Position numbers and translations under genes: made by a program
Origin: JBEKDJ01 sp050014415
Lineage (GTDB): Bacteria > Desulfobacterota > BSN033 > UBA1163
Assembly (NCBI GenBank): GCA_050014415.1
Contig: JBEKDJ010000011.1
Span: 1 to 30,342 of the forward strand
DNA: 30,342 nt
Reading direction: 5' to 3'
Notes under the pieces: model-generated
The model's database searches: none
The model's input: the letters and a program-made list of their open reading frames with translations, nothing else
What the model was told of the DNA's origin: nothing
Shown here: positions 8,090 to 15,528 of the stretch, one piece after another
How the letters are laid out: each line of letters opens with the position of its first letter
Position numbering within the stretch: position 1 is the first letter of the stretch

Positions 8090-8497
8090 TCATTTTGCTG
8101 GGTTTGGGCCCAACTTCCTCAACTGCTCAGATTTTCGGTGAAGCGTCTCTGCCAGCTTCACGCCGCTGTTCGTCGCAAGGTAGCAGATCTCCACCCTTTC
8201 CTTCTCGAGGCCGATTTTCTCCAACATCCGATGGGCATAGGATAGACGGCCTCGTGCCCGGAGGTTTCCTCGAAGGAATTGACAGTTTTCTTCATAACAG
8301 GCGAAGATAAGAACTCCGTCCGCACCCTTTTCCAGCGCCTTTAAGAGATAGATCGTCTCGATTCGGCCCGCACAAGGGACACGGACAATCTCGACATTCT
8401 TTGGCAGCTTCAGTTTCAGGGTCCCTGCCATATCCGCTGCGACGTATCCGGACTGATCGCAACAGAAGGCGACAATCTTGGGATCAAAGGCTGACAT
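8090..8497 (-). CDS. mvhD: MvhD-family [2Fe-2S] electron transfer subunit
   Basis: 135 residues from ATG 8497, chosen for GGAG six bases upstream; the frame also offers an earlier start at 8530 inside a repeat. Cysteines of the MvhD family are present: CC at 12-13, C42 in PCAGR, and C67 and C72 in ACYEENC, which replaces the usual GC-GDCHY. MvhD passes electrons between a hydrogenase, formate dehydrogenase or other donor and HdrA. No hydrogenase or formate dehydrogenase gene is seen in the window, so the partner may be the NAD(P)H module of HdrA or be encoded elsewhere. Confidence 0.9.
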   Translation of the reverse strand: MSAFDPKIVAFCCDQSGYVAADMAGTLKLKLPKNVEIVRVPCAGRIETIYLLKALEKGADGVLIFACYEENCQFLRGNLRARGRLSYAHRMLEKIGLEKERVEICYLATNSGVKLAETLHRKSEQLRKLGPNPAK

Positions 8498-8514
8498 GTT
8501 AACTCCATAAATGA

Positions 8515-8742
8515 AAAGTTCAAATGTCAAAATCCAAATGTCAAATCAATGCCAAATTACAAAACCCAAAATATGATTGAGGAACTTGTAAAAACCCTAT
8601 ATGTCACCTTAGTCTTTGATTGGTTAGATGCTGAATCAAGCTCAGCATGACATTTTCTCTGATTCCTGAGTTTTATGAATTTATGATGATTAACATTTGA
8701 GCTTTGGATTTGATTTGGCATTTGAGCTTTGACATTTGACAT
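8515..8742. repeat. Long imperfect inverted repeat enclosing a HAELDSAS-type palindrome
   Basis: Left flank (about 8518-8570) and right flank (about 8693-8742) are made of CAAATGTCAAA/CCAAAGCTCAAATG words in inverted orientation. Between them at 8627-8651 lies a compact palindrome, ATGCTGA-ATCAAGC-TCAGCAT, inside GATGCTGAATCAAG plus CTCAGCATGAC. Read on the minus strand it encodes the word HAELDSAS that turns up as spurious peptide in many genomes. It therefore belongs to a widely dispersed repeat family (established from experience of such annotations, not searched here). The 63-residue open frame across it is not regarded as a gene. Confidence 0.65.
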
Positions 8743-8744
8743 GA

Positions 8745-10460
8745 TCATTCCATGAGTCCCATCTGAGCATAAACTTGATCATCGGTTAGATGGTGAAGGG
8801 TGATTGCCTTTGCAGGACACTCCGCCACGCAGATGCCGCATCCATAGCAGGCCGCAGGGTCGACCTTGGCAGCAGGCCATTTTGCCTCCACCTCTGTCCC
8901 CGAAGTGATATAAACATTCTTCTCTGCATATTTCTCCACCGTAATGGCGGAATGGGGACAGAGTCTTGGGCAGGTATAGCAAACCGCGCACTTTTCGGGA
9001 TCCACTTCTGCAACGGCCAAATCATAGGTGTAGGTCCCTTTTGAGAGTAAGACAGTCACTTCCTGGGCCACTGCCCTCGCTTCAATCAACGACTCAGAGA
9101 CCTCCTGGGGAAAACGGCAGGCACCCGCGACAAAGATCCCTCTTCGGTTTGATCGAACCCGAAGGAGCTGAGGATTGTTCTCCATGAGAAAGCCCCGGCT
9201 TCCCAAGTGGAGCTTAAGAAGGCCGGCAAGACGTGCCGTTTCCGGAGCAGGAACGAAGGCTTCACTGACGACAACGAGATCGGACAGGATCGAGACCAGC
9301 CATTGTTCCCTTTTCTGAATGGCAGCAGTGTCCCTGACATCAACCTGGATTTGGCCATCGACAATGGAAAGCCTGGGAGGCTCTTCATACTTGAAGAAGA
9401 GGACTCCTCTTTCTCTTGCCTTTCGATAAAGGCGCTCCATTCCGTCAGCCGCGACTTTCACTTCTTTGCAAAGGATGGCGACCTGCGACTGGAAGTCTTC
9501 GCGAAGAAAAAGCCCCTGTTTGATGGCATTGATCGAATCGACCTTGATATCCTCATTGACTTCATCCAGAACGAAGGTGACCATCTCGACTTTCTTACCC
9601 TCCCATTGGAGAGAGGAACCTGCAGCCTCTGAAAGGAGCCGCTCCATTTCTGAAAGGGCAATCACCCTCTTGTGGCCATAAATGCCTTTCGTTTCTCGTT
9701 GTGCAGCATACCCTGTAGCTGCGACGATCGCTGAGAAGGAGAGAACAGTTTCCATCCCATCCCGTCCTCCAATCTTGGCCTGAAATCGGCCCAGATGCCC
9801 ATCAAGACGCTTCAGCTCCGTTTGGGTGAGAGCGGTGATATGAGGATTCTTATTGACCTCAGAAATCTTCTCACTGATCCATCGCTGAACCTCCTCAGGA
9901 CGGTTGTAAAACCTCCGAAGCTCTGATGCCCTTCCGCCAAGGGTTTTTCCTTTCTCTAACAGGGTGACATGAATCCTTGACCTGGCCAATTCCTGGGCTA
10001 TAGAAATTCCAGTGATGCCCCCTCCGAGGACCAATACCTCAGGTTTCAACGGAAGCGATTGAGCCTCGATCGCTTGAGAGGCCGATGCCATAAGGATCGT
10101 TTTGGTGATAATCGTCTTGGCTCTGTCGAAGGCTGAATCTTCGTCTGCTGTCGTCCAGAGGGCCTGTTCCCTGACATTAGCAACCGAAAAGAGGTAAGGA
10201 TTAAGAGGAAGGGGATGGTTCCATTTAAGAAAGGAGGTTTCGTAGATTTTTGGACTTCCTCCAATGATAAGGACCCGGTCGACTTCCCCCGCTTCGAGCC
10301 CTTTGGCCATTCTCTCCAATCCTTCCGGAGAGGAGAGGTCTTCATCCTCTATGCAAAAAAGGGTCTCTGGGAGTTCTTGAAGGAGTTTAATAATCCTTTT
10401 TCTGAAAGTCGTGGGGATCGATCCATTTAAGGCGTCAATGAAGATCCCGATCCGGGCCAT
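8745..10460 (-). CDS. HdrA-like flavoprotein with C-terminal 2x[4Fe-4S] ferredoxin domain
   Basis: 571 residues. Residues 1-140 look like the HdrA N-terminal domain: LNPYLFSVANVREQ matches the conserved LNPYLFEMANIRE block. However, the CHCG-type cysteines at the start are replaced (IDALNG), and the usual ACSP is GGSP, so the N-terminal cluster seems lost. The FAD fold begins with GGGITGIS near 147, followed by a thioredoxin-reductase-like core with GIFVAGACRFP. Two ferredoxin motifs close the protein: C491, C494, C497, C501 and C538, C541, C544, C548. The ATG directly follows the stop of the upstream hdrA-like gene, so both are made together. Its role is probably electron entry or exit between ferredoxin and the Hdr/MetFV complex (inference). 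Confidence 0.86.
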   Translation of the reverse strand: MARIGIFIDALNGSIPTTFRKRIIKLLQELPETLFCIEDEDLSSPEGLERMAKGLEAGEVDRVLIIGGSPKIYETSFLKWNHPLPLNPYLFSVANVREQALWTTADEDSAFDRAKTIITKTILMASASQAIEAQSLPLKPEVLVLGGGITGISIAQELARSRIHVTLLEKGKTLGGRASELRRFYNRPEEVQRWISEKISEVNKNPHITALTQTELKRLDGHLGRFQAKIGGRDGMETVLSFSAIVAATGYAAQRETKGIYGHKRVIALSEMERLLSEAAGSSLQWEGKKVEMVTFVLDEVNEDIKVDSINAIKQGLFLREDFQSQVAILCKEVKVAADGMERLYRKARERGVLFFKYEEPPRLSIVDGQIQVDVRDTAAIQKREQWLVSILSDLVVVSEAFVPAPETARLAGLLKLHLGSRGFLMENNPQLLRVRSNRRGIFVAGACRFPQEVSESLIEARAVAQEVTVLLSKGTYTYDLAVAEVDPEKCAVCYTCPRLCPHSAITVEKYAEKNVYITSGTEVEAKWPAAKVDPAACYGCGICVAECPAKAITLHHLTDDQVYAQMGLME

Positions 10461-11495
10461 TTAGTTCCTCTCTCTCAAATATCGATGAACGAGCAAGGAG
10501 GCCGATTTCGCATGAAGGATTGAACGGTCGATATCCTTGGGTCCAGAGCAAGCACCGGCAATAAAGACGCCGGTGTGCGATAGCGGGGAGGTAAAGAAGC
10601 CATCCTCAGTTAGGCTCAAGCCGAATAACTGGGCGAGGGATTTCGCCTCCTTATTCAATACCATCCCAACAGAAAGAACAATTAAGTCGAAAGATTCTTC
10701 GACGACTGCTTCTTTTTGAGGGTCGATGAACCTCACCCTCAGGTTTTTGGAGAGCGGCGAATCATAAACTTTAGAGGGGAGACTTCGGATAAGACGAATG
10801 CCTTTGTCCTCCCGGCAGGAGTTCAGAAACTCTTGGAAGGAGGTCCCTGCAGGCTGAATGTCCATGTAGAGGAAAGTGGCCTTGACCTCGGGGTACTGGT
10901 ATCGTATGGCTTTGATAAGGCGGAGGGCGTAGGCACAGCAGACCTGGGAACAGTAAAGGTTTCCAATCGACTCGTCCCGACTCCCCACACATTGAAAAAA
11001 GGCGATGGTCTTGGGAAGTTTCCCATCGGAAGGACGGGTGAGACTCCCTCGATTGCGGAACATTTCATCGAGATCTTTCGCAGTGATCACATTTCTAAAA
11101 CGCCCGTAACCATACTCGACCTTCTGAGAGGCGTCGAAAGGATGGATCCCAGCGGCAATCACCACAGCAGAGGCCTTTCGATCGAATCGCCCCCTTCCCC
11201 TTTTCAGGGTGACAGTAAATTCTCCAGGATTTCCTTTTACGCCTATCGGCTCGGTTTGTGTGAGGATTGAGATTTCCGGTCGATTTTTAATCTCCGTCAT
11301 CCTCTTATCCACCACACAAGCAAAACACTTGTTGCATGACTCTGATGCCTTGCAGCAGAAAGAGGCCGAAAGCCCTCCGATAGAGGGTTCTCTTTCGACA
11401 AGGGTGGCGGAGATTCCAACCTGAGCCAATTCTAATGCAACGGTAATACCAGAAATTCCTCCCCCTATGATCAAGACATCCTTCTCTTGAATCAC
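10461..11495 (-). CDS. HdrA-like FAD/Fe-S protein, short form
   Basis: 344 residues starting at GTG 11495 (AGGA ten bases upstream). An FAD motif GGGISG lies at 11-16. A cysteine cluster in the FAD lobe has C47, C48, C54, C57 and C60. The HdrA signature CVGSRD at 169-174 is followed by YCSQVCC with C182, C186 and C187. GVFIAGAC marks the end of the FAD fold. It lacks the N-terminal HdrA domain and the C-terminal ferredoxin domain; the next gene supplies both, so the pair looks like a split or duplicated HdrA acting as a heteromer. It is the first gene of the block, with a candidate promoter 57-85 bases upstream. Confidence 0.86.
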   Translation of the reverse strand: MIQEKDVLIIGGGISGITVALELAQVGISATLVEREPSIGGLSASFCCKASESCNKCFACVVDKRMTEIKNRPEISILTQTEPIGVKGNPGEFTVTLKRGRGRFDRKASAVVIAAGIHPFDASQKVEYGYGRFRNVITAKDLDEMFRNRGSLTRPSDGKLPKTIAFFQCVGSRDESIGNLYCSQVCCAYALRLIKAIRYQYPEVKATFLYMDIQPAGTSFQEFLNSCREDKGIRLIRSLPSKVYDSPLSKNLRVRFIDPQKEAVVEESFDLIVLSVGMVLNKEAKSLAQLFGLSLTEDGFFTSPLSHTGVFIAGACSGPKDIDRSILHAKSASLLVHRYLRERN

Positions 11496-12254
11496 GCTCT
11501 CAGTTCCTAATATTATTGAAGAGATTAAATTGAAGGGAATTATTCACAAAACTTCTAATTTATTTTGCTTATTTTGTCAAGGACAAATATGATTCTTGAG
11601 TAATCCCTTATACCCTATATTGTTCAAATAAATTCCCAAATCTTTTTAAGAAGTTAACAATGCGGAAGAAAAAGAGGAAGTGGTCTCTTTTTAGAAGAGG
11701 GATCTTCCATCAGGAGTCCTGTTTTTCATGAGTAGAGAAATCAACAGGCCAAACGGAGTGAGTCGTTAAAAAGAGCTCCTTTTTAAAAGGCCATACGTAG
11801 TCGGACTCCACCCGACGGTTAACCTAATGTTAAGTTCTTCCTGTAATCATAGAACTTAAATTTCGGGGGAAAATGCCACATTTCAAACAGAAATCAATTG
11901 GAAATGGCCCTGCCCTAATAATTGTTCTATTAGTGCTCCAAAAACTATACTCATAAAGTATCAATTATACTCTTTCACCCAAATCCTGACTCTTCTTTTA
12001 GGTATTTAAGGTCTATTGTTCTCTTAAATATCTAAACCATTTGCCCCCAATTTAGCTATTGACTTCTTTATAAAAGTCTTTTAGAAAAACATCTATTTAT
12101 TTCATTTACTCGAGAAGAAGGTGAGAGATAGAGAATTACTTTTTCAATTTTCTCTTGTTTTAAAAATATGGGATTAATTTTTTCATGATTGGAACTTACA
12201 ATAAACTGGCCAATAAGTCAATTTATCCATAAATTTTTGAAATTTCTTATCTGT
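11496..12254. other. 759-base AT-rich gene-free region
   Basis: No open frame with a ribosome-binding site or family resemblance is seen on either strand. The stretch 11640-11830 is less AT-rich and holds small hairpins: CCTGTT/AACAGG (11718-11748) and GTCGG/CCGAC (11800-11816). A longer one, AGGTATTTAAG paired with CTTAAATATCT (about 12000-12032), lies downstream of the methyltransferase gene. CTAATA/TATTAG also pairs near 11915-11933. No known riboswitch consensus (cobalamin, THF, SAM, c-di-GMP) was recognised. It divides two same-strand blocks, so it must hold the end of one transcript and the start of another. Confidence 0.5.
11552..11580 (-). promoter_or_regulatory. Candidate sigma70 promoter of the hdr/met block
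   Basis: On the minus strand TTGACA (11580-11575), a 17-base spacer and TAGAAG (11557-11552) lie about 57 bases before the GTG of the first hdrA-like gene. The -35 box is perfect; the -10 box matches only three of six positions, so the call is tentative. Confidence 0.4.
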
Positions 12255-13070
12255 TCAACATTCCTTTTTCCTCCCACTCCTGATAACTCCGGATCTGAAG
12301 GCTTGTGTGTATCTTCGGCAGAATGGGTCTCGTCCTAACAAGAGTTCGGTTGCAAGCAGGGATTCGCGAAGTTGCAGATCTGTGGGGTCGATAATGGCTG
12401 AGTCCAGACCTGCCTCCAAAGCCAGTGTCAAAAAGGTTCGATTGATTAAAGACCGGCTTGGCAGCCCGAATGAAATGTTGCTTAATCCGCAAGTGATGTG
12501 CGATTTGGGATACATCCTCTTGATTCCCCGCATCGCTTCCAATGCTATTAATCCGGCTTGTGTGTCAGTACCAATAGTCATAATCAAGGGATCGATGTAT
12601 ACCTTTTCATCAGGAATCCCTGCCCCTCGAGTGGTGCTAAAGATCTTCTTCACCACAATCAATCGGTCATCCACACTTTTGGGAACCCTTGATTCATCAA
12701 GGACCATTGCAATAACCCTGCAATTGTATTTGACAACTATAGGAAGAATGTTCTCCAGCCGATCAGGGTCGCCGTTTATGGAATTAATCATAGGTTCTTG
12801 TAGGTTATGTTTTAGTGCCTCAGTCAAGGCAATGGGGTTAGCACTGTCAAGACATAAAGGTACCTCCACCACTTCTTGTACTGTCCTCACTAACCATGCT
12901 AAATCATCAGGTTCCCTGTCAGGGGTAGTCCCGGCATTGATGTCCAGCAAATCGGCCCCGGCCTCAACCTGCTCCTCAGCCAGATGTTTGATAAAGGTTT
13001 CATCTCTATTGTCAACTGCTGTCCCTACTTCCTTCCGAGTCCCGTTGATTTTCTCACCGATGATTTGCAT
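12255..13070 (-). CDS. Methyltetrahydrofolate:corrinoid methyltransferase (pterin-binding domain)
   Basis: 271 residues of the pterin-binding TIM-barrel family shared by AcsE/MeTr, MtvA and MtgA. It begins IIGEKINGT, followed by DLLDINAGT near residue 42, CLDSANP near 73, and the NSINGD and GLSNISFGLP blocks typical of methyl-THF:corrinoid methyltransferases. It would move a methyl group between a corrinoid protein and THF. GGGGAT precedes the ATG. It is the last gene of the minus arm after the corrinoid protein and DUF1638 genes, so it probably regenerates THF-bound methyl from the cassette's corrinoid proteins and feeds MetF. The AcsE role in acetyl-CoA synthase would need CODH/ACS genes, which are not in the window. 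Confidence 0.9.
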   Translation of the reverse strand: MQIIGEKINGTRKEVGTAVDNRDETFIKHLAEEQVEAGADLLDINAGTTPDREPDDLAWLVRTVQEVVEVPLCLDSANPIALTEALKHNLQEPMINSINGDPDRLENILPIVVKYNCRVIAMVLDESRVPKSVDDRLIVVKKIFSTTRGAGIPDEKVYIDPLIMTIGTDTQAGLIALEAMRGIKRMYPKSHITCGLSNISFGLPSRSLINRTFLTLALEAGLDSAIIDPTDLQLRESLLATELLLGRDPFCRRYTQAFRSGVIRSGRKKEC

Positions 13071-13291
13071 AGATCCCCTGTCTAATGTCTATTCCTTGTT
13101 TCATTTTCCCATCTCTCCCGTCACATTTCCCATCTGAAGATATTAGTTCTGGGAAAACATTCTTCAACTTCCCTCAAAATATTTACAAAGATCCAATGAT
13201 CAATACCTCTAACGTTTTTTGACTCCATGCATTAGTAGGTGGACTTACACTCTACTTCTGAACGAATGACATAAGTCGAATAAAACTGCGG
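13071..13291. other. Short gap, nothing recognised
   Basis: The 221 bases between the methyltransferase start and the true end of the DUF1638 frame hold no open frame, terminator-like hairpin or promoter I can support. Confidence 0.4.
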
Positions 13292-13963
13292 TTAAACAGA
13301 AGGGCAAAAAAAATGTTCGAGCTGAATGACTTGGCCCGGTTGCACAACGATGAACTCATCATCCCATGGCCCATTGATCATCTTTTTCACCAAGGTTGTT
13401 GACCCTTCGATCTCTTCATACCGGAGCCCAAATTACTCGGCATTTCGCCGTGCATAATCACGGTAACGTTCCAATTCGTACTGACCCGTATTGATCAGGG
13501 CTAACCGCTTATAGTTGTTGAGCATCAAGCGGATGATCCGCTCGGCGAATTCAGGACCACGGTTCGCCACCATCCGTTCGTACTCCGCAAAAGGACTATC
13601 GGCTACCTCAATCCAGTCCTTGGTTAGGTAATATGTCCCTGGTTCAGACTGAGACTGTTTTCGGTAAGTCGAGGATAAGCCAAGAAAAATCGCAATGCAA
13701 TCATCCACGCGCGGTACAACCAGTGACCATTCATTGGCATGTATTCCAATCACACCCTGCGAACAAAGCCCATAACCCAAGACAATCGTATCCACCTGGC
13801 CGCTCGAAGCATCAATGGCTTCTTATATGGAATGGCGGAGTTTCCCAGGGTCCATGTGCAGGCCAAAGTCAAGAACCCGATGTCCAACATCAGAAGGTAA
13901 CAAAGGCAACATCTCTTCGATGACAGTGGCACAGGCAATCACCACTTTACGTGATTCGTTCAT
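13292..13963 (-). pseudogene. DUF1638 gene with two in-frame TAA codons
   Basis: A single reading frame runs from ATG 13963 to TAA 13292-13294 (223 codons plus stop) without frameshift. It is broken by ochre codons at 13823-13825 (after LRHSI) and 13433-13435 (after RRNAE). Protein similarity continues across both: VIACATVIEEMLPLLP, LDFGLHMDPGKL, DTIVLGYGLCSQGVIG, NTGQYELERYRDYA and, after the second stop, FGLRYEEIEGSTTLVKKM. This is the DUF1638 family, often encoded beside corrinoid methyltransferases; its function is unsettled. The start overlaps the upstream corrinoid gene by 17 bases. TAA is a normal stop in many neighbours, so reassignment is unlikely. It is either a young pseudogene, a pair of errors in the sequence, or a case of readthrough. 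Confidence 0.8.
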
Positions 13964-14621
13964 GGGGAGTCCTGTTCTGCAAGATTCGCTGGCAAATCCG
14001 TACCCCATCCATGGCGTCCGCCGTCCAGAAGTCAGCACCGACAAGGCGACAGATTTTCTCGTTCAACATACCCCCGCCAATGATGATGGGAATGGCTGGT
14101 TGCCCCGGCACCTTGTATTCTCGCAGCAACTTAATCGTCTCCTTCATACTTTCATAGGCAACCGTCAGCAATCCCGAGAGTCCAATTACGTCTGGTGGAT
14201 TGCCCTGGATATGCTCAAGGAATTGCCGGGGTGGGACATCCACCCCCAGATCTTCAACGGTGAACCCATAACAACGAAGAGCAACGTCTACAATGCCTTT
14301 GCCAATGTCGTGGATGTCTCCCTGAACCGTGCCTAACAGAACTCGTCCCGAAGCGTTTCCTGGCAGTCGCTTTTTCATAAATGGTTGGACCATCGCCGAC
14401 ACTTCTCGAAGGATTTCGCCTGCCATAATCAGCCCCGACAGATAATACTCTCGTCTTTCGTAACGTTCACCCACCAGGCTCATGGCCTGCTCGCAATCCT
14501 TTATGATGGTCAACGGATCTTCTCCCTCATTCAGTATCTGCTGCACGAGTTTCAGGACGGTGGTCTCATCCAAATCAGCCAAATGATTGATCATACCTTG
14601 ACGGATTTCCTCGTCTGTCAT
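13947..14621 (-). CDS. Corrinoid (cobalamin-binding) methyltransferase protein, MtbC/MtvC type
   Basis: 224 residues from ATG 14621, chosen because AGGAG lies five bases upstream; an earlier in-frame ATG at 14663 would lie inside the regulator gene. The N-terminal helical cap (1-90) is followed by a B12-binding Rossmann fold with GDIHDIGK, whose His104 is the lower axial ligand of cobalt, then VDVPP, GLSGLLTVAYESM and IIGGG. It carries the methyl group as methyl-Co(III) between a substrate-specific methyltransferase and the THF-dependent one. The regulator's stop TAG forms part of this gene's Shine-Dalgarno. A paralog sits on the other arm at 15529. Confidence 0.93.
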   Translation of the reverse strand: MTDEEIRQGMINHLADLDETTVLKLVQQILNEGEDPLTIIKDCEQAMSLVGERYERREYYLSGLIMAGEILREVSAMVQPFMKKRLPGNASGRVLLGTVQGDIHDIGKGIVDVALRCYGFTVEDLGVDVPPRQFLEHIQGNPPDVIGLSGLLTVAYESMKETIKLLREYKVPGQPAIPIIIGGGMLNEKICRLVGADFWTADAMDGVRICQRILQNRTPHERIT

Positions 14622-14628
14622 ATTTCTC

Positions 14629-15387
14629 CTATAAATCGGCATCGGCGCCGATGCAGGTGGCAAGTTTGAAACGATCAGCCCGACAGATGAACCATCCCCA
14701 GCTCACAGGGTGATCATTGAAATCGTAGAAGATGTGTTCAAGACAAAACGCAGCAGACCCGGTCGGAATCTGCAGAACCTTAGCGTCTTCTTCCTTTAGG
14801 TTGACCGCCTCGATGGTCAGGTTCCCTCGCCTCAATCCTTCACTGCTTTCCCCTTGAAGCAATCCTTCCAGCGACGTGATTTGAAGTTGCGTCTCTACTA
14901 AAGGGCGTCTGGGATCATAGACCAAGTACTCACGGTGGTAGATGGCGGGTGTATCTTCCTGCAAAATGAGCCGCCTGATGTGGATGGCTCGCTCGCCGGG
15001 AGAGATCTCCAGCTTTTGTGCTACGTGTTCATCAGCCGAAAAAATAATCGCTTCCAAAAGTCGAATGGTTGTCTGGCTCCCCGGGGCCCAATGCTCTTTC
15101 AATTCCTGAAGTCGAAAAACGGCCTTGCCAATATCCAGAGGCTTGACAAACGTTCCCTTGCCTTGAGTCGTACTGACCAGTCCTCTTTCGACCAAGATAT
15201 TGATTGCTCGTCGTACTGTCATAGGGCTCACGTTATGTTGTGCGCAGAACTGACCTTCTGAAGGTAGCTGATCGCCCGGGTGGAGAATGCCAGTAGCAAT
15301 CTGCTGGCTTACAATTCGCACAAGCTGAATATAGGCAGGCTCGTATGATTTTCGATCAATTAAGTCTACGTAACGCCTTGATTTCAT
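14629..15387 (-). CDS. GntR family transcriptional regulator (HutC/UTRA subfamily)
   Basis: 252 residues. A winged helix-turn-helix occupies about 16-87 (LPSEGQFCAQHNVSPMTVRR, then GLVSTTQGKGTFV). A UTRA ligand-binding domain follows, about 95-245, with the IHIRRLIL, YHREYLVY and LEHIFYDFNDHPVSW blocks. HutC-type regulators usually repress their own operon and release DNA on binding a small molecule, here probably the methylated substrate or a product (inference). No good Shine-Dalgarno is seen at ATG 15387. It heads the minus arm and faces the plus-arm corrinoid gene across a 141-base region with overlapping promoters. Confidence 0.93.
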   Translation of the reverse strand: MKSRRYVDLIDRKSYEPAYIQLVRIVSQQIATGILHPGDQLPSEGQFCAQHNVSPMTVRRAINILVERGLVSTTQGKGTFVKPLDIGKAVFRLQELKEHWAPGSQTTIRLLEAIIFSADEHVAQKLEISPGERAIHIRRLILQEDTPAIYHREYLVYDPRRPLVETQLQITSLEGLLQGESSEGLRRGNLTIEAVNLKEEDAKVLQIPTGSAAFCLEHIFYDFNDHPVSWGWFICRADRFKLATCIGADADL

Positions 15388-15405
15388 ATGAAAAGTATTT
15401 TTCTC

Positions 15406-15434
15406 TTGACAACTTATATATATAAATGTATATC
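15406..15434 (+). promoter_or_regulatory. Candidate promoter of the plus-arm corrinoid operon
   Basis: TTGACA (15406-15411), a 17-base spacer and TATATC (15429-15434). The -35 box is perfect. A 12-base perfect palindrome fills most of the spacer. Confidence 0.6.
15414..15425. promoter_or_regulatory. Candidate GntR operator
   Basis: TTATATATATAA is a perfect 12-base palindrome placed between the -35 and -10 boxes of the plus promoter and abutting the -10 of the minus promoter. A bound repressor would shut both arms. AT-rich symmetry alone is weak evidence for a specific site. Confidence 0.4.
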
Positions 15435-15455
15435 ATCCTAGCTTAAGAACGTCAA
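15427..15455 (-). promoter_or_regulatory. Candidate promoter of the gntR arm
   Basis: On the minus strand TTGACG (15455-15450), a 17-base spacer and TATACA (15432-15427), whose -10 box overlaps that of the opposing promoter. Both boxes are close to consensus. Confidence 0.5.
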
Positions 15456-15528
15456 GTCATATTTTGAGGAAGGTGTACATTCTAAATCCTTACATTCACT
15501 TCTATCTTAGTAGGGGAGGAGTAAAACC

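Noticed and set aside
8557..8748. 63-codon minus-strand frame containing HAELDSAS
   Set aside because: Composed wholly of dispersed repeats; a known kind of spurious peptide.
13292..13963. Reassigned TAA codon (alternative genetic code)
   Set aside because: TAA ends many intact genes here, for example the kinase gene and both the short HdrA and second MetF genes, so the code is standard.
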